A stretch of 64,000 nt of DNA from Myxococcales bacterium (GTDB lineage: Bacteria > Myxococcota > Polyangia > Polyangiales > Polyangiaceae): the NCBI GenBank assembly GCA_003151595.1, contig PLXW01000047.1:27242-91241 (forward strand). The letters run 5' to 3'. The notes below the pieces were generated by a model. That model ran no database searches. It saw only the letters and a list, made by a program, of their open reading frames with translations, and was not told the origin of the DNA. Below are positions 59,274 to 64,000 of the stretch, in pieces. Positions within the stretch are counted from its first letter, which is position 1; the number at the start of each line of letters is the position of its first letter. The position numbers and the translations under genes are program-made.

Positions 59274-61915
59274 CAGAACTCCGCCCGCATGCCGAGGCTC
59301 GGCACGATCGGCAGCCCCGTCGCGTACGACTGCTGCGTGAAGTTGTAGTTCGCGCTCGTCCCCTCGACGTTCCCCTGGTTGTAGACGTTCTGCACGTCGA
59401 GGTAGGCCGACATCTGCCACGACTGAAAGCGCCACGTCTTGTCGACGCGGATGTCGAGCTGATGAAAAACCGGCAAGCGCTGCGACGCGGGCGGGTAGCT
59501 GGTGAGCGGCAAGTAGCTGCCGTTGTTCTCGTCGAAGAAGCCGTAGGCGTTCGGCGTGTACGGGTTGCCGCTGACCAGACGGAACCGCGCGCCGATCTCC
59601 CAGCCGCGACCGAGCCGGTAGCTCCCGAGGATCGTGAGGATGTGCGTCTGATCGAACGGGCTCAAGTGCTCGGGCTGCCCCGGCCCGTCACGAACGACGC
59701 TGCGCGAGAGCGTGTACGCCAGCCATCCGAAGAAGCGCGCGTCGGGTCGCCAGCGGAGCAACGTCTCGAGGCCGAAGGCGCGCCCGGTGCCGGTGTTGAG
59801 CGCGCCCACGACGACGCGGTCGTCGAGCTGTTTGAAGAACGTGTCCATCGAGAGATCGACGTTGCGCGTGATCTCCTGCTCGAGCCCTACATCGTACTCC
59901 GTCGCCCTCTCCGACTTGAGGCCGAGCTGGCCGAAGACGCGGTTGGTGTCTTGCGGCTGCGGCGGCTCGAAGTAGATGCCCGCCGCCCCCTTCACCGTGG
60001 TGCGCGGAAAGCCGCTCGCGAGGTCCTGCCGCGCCATCACGCGCGGAGCGAGGTCCCACTGCTTGGTGTCCTTCGAATAGTCGAGGCGCATGCCGGGGAC
60101 GAGTCGCCCTCCACGCCACGGCGTGAGCTCGAGCTCGTCGTAGAAGCCGGGGCGGTAGATCGAGTCGCTGTCGGAGATGTTGACCGGCGGTCGCGCGAGG
60201 ATGGGACCGGGCGGCGGTTGGCCCGGCGGGTTCGGACGCGGGATCTGCGCGTTCACCGTGTACGGCTCGTAGAGAAGATCGAGCCCCAGGTTCATCGTCG
60301 CGTCGCGCGTGAGCTTCTGCGCGAGCTCGACGCGCGTGGAGATGGGGACGTCGGTGACGTTGAAATAGATGCTGCCGAGACTGAACTCGACGAAGTCCTG
60401 CCCGGTGGCGGCGACGATCCGGAGCTCGGTGTCGTCGCTCATCTTGTTCCGGTAGCGCACCTGCGCGCGCCAGAACCCCATGTGCGAGCTGATGCCGCCG
60501 GCGAGCGTCGGGTCGTTCGAGCTCACGCTCTTCAGGAGAATCGAGAGACGGTCGTCGGAGCCGAAGAGCGCGACGCGGAGGTCCTGCTTCCCCTTGTCCC
60601 ACCTCTTCTCGAGCATCCCCTGGTAGTCGTAGTAGACGGGCGCCGCGGTGACGCCCGCGCCGGTCGCTTCGAGCACGGGCTTGATCCACAGGTCGACCCA
60701 CGAGCGCCGGCCGGCGACCGCGAAGTTCCACCCCGTGTCGTAGAGCGGGCCCTGGGCCATCACGCGCGCGTCGATGAGATCGACCTGCGCCAGGCCGTGC
60801 AGCTGGTCGTGCTTCGGCTCGGCGAGCCCCACGTCGACGACGCCGCCGTAGCCGCGCCCGTACCGCGCGCTGAAGTTGCCGGGGTAGAAGTCGATCTTGT
60901 CGAGCATCTCGGTGGGGATGACCGAGGAGAGCCCGCCGAAGTGATAGACGAGCGGGATCAACGTGCCGTCGACGAACACCTGCGTGTCCTGCGGCGCCGA
61001 GCCGCGCACGATGAGCAGGCCGGCGAGCCCCGGCGGTCGCGCGACGCCGGGCAAGTTGAGCAGGCCGCGGATGGCGTCGCCGTTCGTGCCGGGGATGCGG
61101 GAGAGCTCGCGCTGATCGAGCGTGCGCACCGTGACGTCGCGCGGCGGCGGAGTGCCGCGGACGTAGACGTCTTCGGCGGCGGCGGCGGGCGCCTCGGGCG
61201 TCGTCGAGGCGAGGCGATCGGTGCTGCTCGCTTCTTCGCCGAAGTGAATCGTCTCGTCCGACTCGTGCGGCGCGAAGCCCGGCGCGGCGACGGTCACGTG
61301 GTAGGTGCCCGCGGGGAGCGCGTCGATCAACCAGCGACCCCCGGCGTCGGTCGTCGTCGTGCGCTCGGCGCCGTCGGAGCCGCGGGCGATGATCACGGCG
61401 TTCACGATCGGCGAGCCGGTCGCCGCCATCACTCGCCCCGCGAGCCGCGCCGCCGGCGGCGAGAACACGTACCCGTGCTTCACGCGCGCCGCGATCGCCG
61501 TCCCGTCGCGCGTAGCCGGCTCGAACACGAGCCCCTTGGCCGCCTCGAGCGCAGCTTCGTCGAACCCGTGCCCCGCGGGGGTCTCCACGCGCGCGTTCGC
61601 GACGTGCCCTTCGCGATCGACCTCGAGGATCAGCGTCACCGTCACGGGCTGCGCGACGCCGTCCAGCACCGCCTGCCGCGGATACGCCGCGCCGGGGTCG
61701 CTCTTCACCGCCGGCGGCACGAGCACCACTTGCCTCGGCGGCGGCGCCGGCTCGGTCTTCGGCGCGACGATGAGCGCGCCCGAAGCGCCCGTCGGGAGCG
61801 ACGCGCCGCTCGGCGGATTCGGATCGGTCTGCGCGCGCGCCGACTGCGCCGCGAGGAGCAGCGGAATCGCGGAGAGGAGCGCGCGTCGTCGCATCGAGAG
61901 TGAACCGGTCGCCAT
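59273..61915 (-). CDS. TonB-C-domain/TonB-dependent receptor fusion
   Basis: An 880-residue outer-membrane receptor. After a signal peptide (AAQSARA), residues 70-150 form a TonB C-terminal-like domain (YPRQAVLDGVAQPVTVTLILEVDREGHV, KGLVFEPATRDG), then a carboxypeptidase-regulatory Ig-like domain (residues 155-235), a plug (IPGTNGDAIRGLLNLPGV, LIVRGSAPQDTQVFVDG) and a 22-strand-like barrel ending in MRAEF. The receptor part takes up a large ligand with energy from TonB-ExbBD. A TonB-like domain in front of a receptor is a myxobacterial habit. It lies 54 bp after the RCC1 gene. Confidence 0.88.
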   Translation of the reverse strand: MATGSLSMRRRALLSAIPLLLAAQSARAQTDPNPPSGASLPTGASGALIVAPKTEPAPPPRQVVLVPPAVKSDPGAAYPRQAVLDGVAQPVTVTLILEVDREGHVANARVETPAGHGFDEAALEAAKGLVFEPATRDGTAIAARVKHGYVFSPPAARLAGRVMAATGSPIVNAVIIARGSDGAERTTTTDAGGRWLIDALPAGTYHVTVAAPGFAPHESDETIHFGEEASSTDRLASTTPEAPAAAAEDVYVRGTPPPRDVTVRTLDQRELSRIPGTNGDAIRGLLNLPGVARPPGLAGLLIVRGSAPQDTQVFVDGTLIPLVYHFGGLSSVIPTEMLDKIDFYPGNFSARYGRGYGGVVDVGLAEPKHDQLHGLAQVDLIDARVMAQGPLYDTGWNFAVAGRRSWVDLWIKPVLEATGAGVTAAPVYYDYQGMLEKRWDKGKQDLRVALFGSDDRLSILLKSVSSNDPTLAGGISSHMGFWRAQVRYRNKMSDDTELRIVAATGQDFVEFSLGSIYFNVTDVPISTRVELAQKLTRDATMNLGLDLLYEPYTVNAQIPRPNPPGQPPPGPILARPPVNISDSDSIYRPGFYDELELTPWRGGRLVPGMRLDYSKDTKQWDLAPRVMARQDLASGFPRTTVKGAAGIYFEPPQPQDTNRVFGQLGLKSERATEYDVGLEQEITRNVDLSMDTFFKQLDDRVVVGALNTGTGRAFGLETLLRWRPDARFFGWLAYTLSRSVVRDGPGQPEHLSPFDQTHILTILGSYRLGRGWEIGARFRLVSGNPYTPNAYGFFDENNGSYLPLTSYPPASQRLPVFHQLDIRVDKTWRFQSWQMSAYLDVQNVYNQGNVEGTSANYNFTQQSYATGLPIVPSLGMRAEF

Positions 61916-61969
61916 CGTTAGACCGGCGCGCGCGTCGCGACAACGAGATCCGCGCGACGTGTGGGCCTT

Positions 61970-63439
61970 CTACGGCAAGCCGGTCAGTTTCGCGGGGGTG
62001 GTCACGCAGGGGCCGTCGTCGCACGCGGGATCGGTCTGCGGGTCGTGACCGAGCTGCCCGAGGTCGTCGATTCCCCACGTCCACACGCTGCCGTCGGACT
62101 TCAGCGCGACGCCGCCCGCCTTCGTCGACGCGATCTGAATCGCCCCGTCGAGCGCGGGGACGCGCACCGCCAGCGGCTCGCACAACCCCGGCGTGCATGC
62201 CACGAGCGCCGCCGACGTGCCGAGGGCTCCGTCCGACGCGAAGCCCCACGCCGTGACGTGCGCCGCGCCGTCGATCGCGAACGCCGTCTGAAAGCGGAGC
62301 TCCAAGGCCACGACGTTCGATACGCCGACCACGCTCTGCGGGACGGGGTGCGACGCGCTGTCGACCGTCTCGCCATCGCCGAGCTGCGCGGCGTCATTCC
62401 CTCCCCAGCACAGCACCGTGCCGTCTTGCTTCACGACGCAGGTCGCCTTCTCGCCGGCCGCGACGATGGGCCCTGCGGCGCCGGTCACGCCGTGCGCCGT
62501 GGGGTTGCACGGCGCGGTGAAGATGCAGCCGTCGTCGCCGCCGTCGGTGTTCGAGTGACCGAGCTCCCCTTCGACGTTCGAGCCCCAGCACGAGATGCCG
62601 AGAAAGAGCCCTATCTGGCAGCCGTGGCCGTAGCTCGCGCTGAAGGCGATGTCGCCCGTGCCGCCGGTGCCGGCGATCAGCGACGGGGTGAAGGCTTCGC
62701 CGTTGGCGGGGATGGGGTAGACGCCGTCCTCGCCGAGATAGTCGTCGCCCCAGCAGTAGACCTTGCCGTCGGTCACGGTCCGCGCGCAGGCGACGTCGGC
62801 GCCGGCGACGAGCTGCGCGATCGTCGCCCCCTTGGCGATAGTGACCGCGCTGGGCGTCGACGTGCACGCCTCGGTCGAAGGGGCCGCGCCGTCAGTCGTC
62901 GTGGCGCTCGTCGCACATTTCGGATCGCCCGCGGGGTCGTGACCGAGCTCCCCGCGCGCGTTGCGTCCGAAGCACCGGACCGCGCCCGCTTGATCGAGCA
63001 CGCACGTGAGATCGTCAGCGAGCGCCACGTGCTTGGCGTTCGTGATGCCGGGGACGCGCGCAGGGGTCGGGCGACAGGCGAAGGTTCCGCAGCGGGCGGG
63101 GGTCGTCGTGGCCTCGACGCCGAGGTTGCCGAGCTGAGTCTTGCCCCAGCACCACACCTCACCGCCGAGGAGCACGGCGCAGGCGTGCGTCCCCGACGCG
63201 GCGACCTCGACGACCGCGTTGCTGCAGCGCCCCTGAAGGCACGAATACGCGCTCGGGCACGCGCCGCACGCCCCCTGCGGCGCATCCGCCGCCGCATCGT
63301 TGGTGGCGAAGGGAGCATCGGCGCTCGCGTCGCTCCCGGCGCCCGGCGCCAGCTCGTGATCGCCGAGCCCCGCGATCGCCGCGCACGCGCCGCACACCGC
63401 GGAGGCGGCGACAACCGCAGCGACGAAGAGCCCTCGCAT
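61970..63439 (-). CDS. RCC1-repeat lipoprotein
   Basis: A 489-residue lipoprotein (AVCGACA) with an Asp/Ala-rich linker and a Cys-rich GACGACPSAYSCLQGRC module, then about six RCC1-type propeller blades (HACAVLLGGEVWCWGKTQLGNLG, TCVLDQAGAVRCFGRNARGELGHD, CVVKQDGTVLCWGGNDAAQLGDG, VALKSDGSVWTWGIDDLGQLGHD). RCC1 propellers mediate binding; in Myxococcota they are common on the cell surface. TATTCT (63454 to 63449) nine bases before the ATG at 63439 suggests a nearly leaderless message. Confidence 0.88.
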   Translation of the reverse strand: MRGLFVAAVVAASAVCGACAAIAGLGDHELAPGAGSDASADAPFATNDAAADAPQGACGACPSAYSCLQGRCSNAVVEVAASGTHACAVLLGGEVWCWGKTQLGNLGVEATTTPARCGTFACRPTPARVPGITNAKHVALADDLTCVLDQAGAVRCFGRNARGELGHDPAGDPKCATSATTTDGAAPSTEACTSTPSAVTIAKGATIAQLVAGADVACARTVTDGKVYCWGDDYLGEDGVYPIPANGEAFTPSLIAGTGGTGDIAFSASYGHGCQIGLFLGISCWGSNVEGELGHSNTDGGDDGCIFTAPCNPTAHGVTGAAGPIVAAGEKATCVVKQDGTVLCWGGNDAAQLGDGETVDSASHPVPQSVVGVSNVVALELRFQTAFAIDGAAHVTAWGFASDGALGTSAALVACTPGLCEPLAVRVPALDGAIQIASTKAGGVALKSDGSVWTWGIDDLGQLGHDPQTDPACDDGPCVTTPAKLTGLP

Positions 63440-63554
63440 CGAACGACCAGAATACGCGGGCCGCGCGCGCGTGCATGTCGGGATCTGCGGTCGACTCGCA
63501 CCCGCGCTCACGTGGCGCGCCCCCGAGAGTCGCCTATTCTGCGAGGTACCCCTC

Positions 63555-64000
63555 GTGGCTTCCGTGACCTTCCCTCCCGTCGGCCGCTTGATCGCCGGCA
63601 AGTACCGCATCGATCGCTTGATCGGCAAAGGCGGGATGGGGGTCGTGTACGCCGCGCGCCACGAGCTCCTCGATCAGCCCGTCGCCATCAAGCTGCTGCT
63701 CGGCGATCAGGTGTGCGACGAAGCCGCCGCCGCCCGCTTCTTGAACGAAGCACGAGCCGCCGCGCGCATCCCGAGCGATCACGTGGTGCGCGTCCTCGAC
63801 GTCGGCATCGATCGCGAGCGTCCGTACTTCGTGATGGAGCTGCTCGACGGCGTCGATCTCGCGCACCTCCTCGAAGAGCGCGGCGGCCGGCTGCCGGAGA
63901 AGGAAGCGGTCGAGTACGTGCTCGAGGCGATCGAGGCGCTCGCGCAAGCGCACGCGCTGGGGATCATTCATCGCGACCTGAAGCCGTCGAACCTGTTCCT
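63555..64000 (+). CDS. Ser/Thr protein kinase, 5' part
   Basis: The first 148 codons of a Hanks-type kinase cut by the window edge. It starts with GTG at 63555 and shows the glycine loop GKGGMGVVYAA, the ATP Lys in VAIKLL, an alpha-C Glu (FLNEARAAARI), VMELLDG hinge and the catalytic loop HRDLKPSN at the end. PknB-like by layout. TATTCT lies at 63535-63540. It diverges from the RCC1 lipoprotein gene. The DFG motif and any C-terminal sensor lie beyond the window. Confidence 0.95.
   Translation, partial: MASVTFPPVGRLIAGKYRIDRLIGKGGMGVVYAARHELLDQPVAIKLLLGDQVCDEAAAARFLNEARAAARIPSDHVVRVLDVGIDRERPYFVMELLDGVDLAHLLEERGGRLPEKEAVEYVLEAIEALAQAHALGIIHRDLKPSNLF

Noticed and set aside
58817..61903. A rightward open frame of about 1,000 codons
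   Set aside because: It is antisense to the TonB receptor, Arg-rich and motif-free, as expected in high-GC DNA.

Overview
The window is high-GC, densely coded DNA that most resembles a Polyangia-type member of the Myxococcota. Supporting signs are several Hanks-type Ser/Thr kinases, many lipoproteins with Asp/Gly/Ala-rich linkers, an RCC1-repeat lipoprotein, TonB-domain/receptor fusions, DUF1704, PilZ and GGDEF proteins, and frequent GTG starts. No rRNA, tRNA, CRISPR array, insertion sequence or phage gene was found. The assignment to phylum is inference from gene content.

Region 1 (1-4.7 kb) holds an NlpC/P60-like lipoprotein, a polytopic membrane protein and a membrane-anchored sulfatase-fold enzyme. 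Region 2 (4.7-24.7 kb) is the most interesting part. It looks like one biosynthesis-and-export locus: a condensation-fold acyltransferase, a P450, then a coupled run of UbiA prenyltransferase, rifampin-phosphotransferase-like enzyme and acetyltransferase; opposite them a PilZ-HMG-CoA reductase-APH kinase fusion coupled to a DUF3419 (BtaA-like) aminocarboxypropyl transferase; then a private Lol-like export set (two FtsX permeases, ATPase, LolA-like carrier, beta-barrel); then a glycosyltransferase, an AMP-forming ligase and a phosphopantetheinyl transferase. There is no PKS, NRPS or terpene cyclase, so the product is unknown; a modified isoprenoid or polar lipid is a reasonable guess.

Region 3 (24.7-38.9 kb) is regulatory and accessory: a GGDEF response regulator with a small membrane partner, a membrane Ser/Thr kinase broken by a frameshift, a cysteine-rich CxxxC lipoprotein, an ArsR/SRPBCC pair, a TetR-haloalkane dehalogenase operon facing a metal-dependent hydrolase across a shared operator region, a phospholipase D, an atypical kinase, a trans-sulfuration enzyme, and small lipoprotein, TPR, thioesterase and lipase genes.

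Region 4 (39.5-48.3 kb) is a long leftward housekeeping block in the order yajC, secD, secF, an HExxH lipoprotein, recJ, mlaF, mlaD. Region 5 (48.5-55.7 kb) carries a SUMF1-domain protein, a degenerate pyruvate:ferredoxin oxidoreductase-like protein, a membrane glycosyltransferase-like protein, PIN-PhoH and a low-complexity protein. Region 6 (55.7-64 kb) has a 21-nt repeat array, a DUF1704 metallopeptidase, a leftward run of surface proteins (RCC1 lipoprotein, TonB receptor, two lipoproteins) and the start of another Ser/Thr kinase cut by the window edge.
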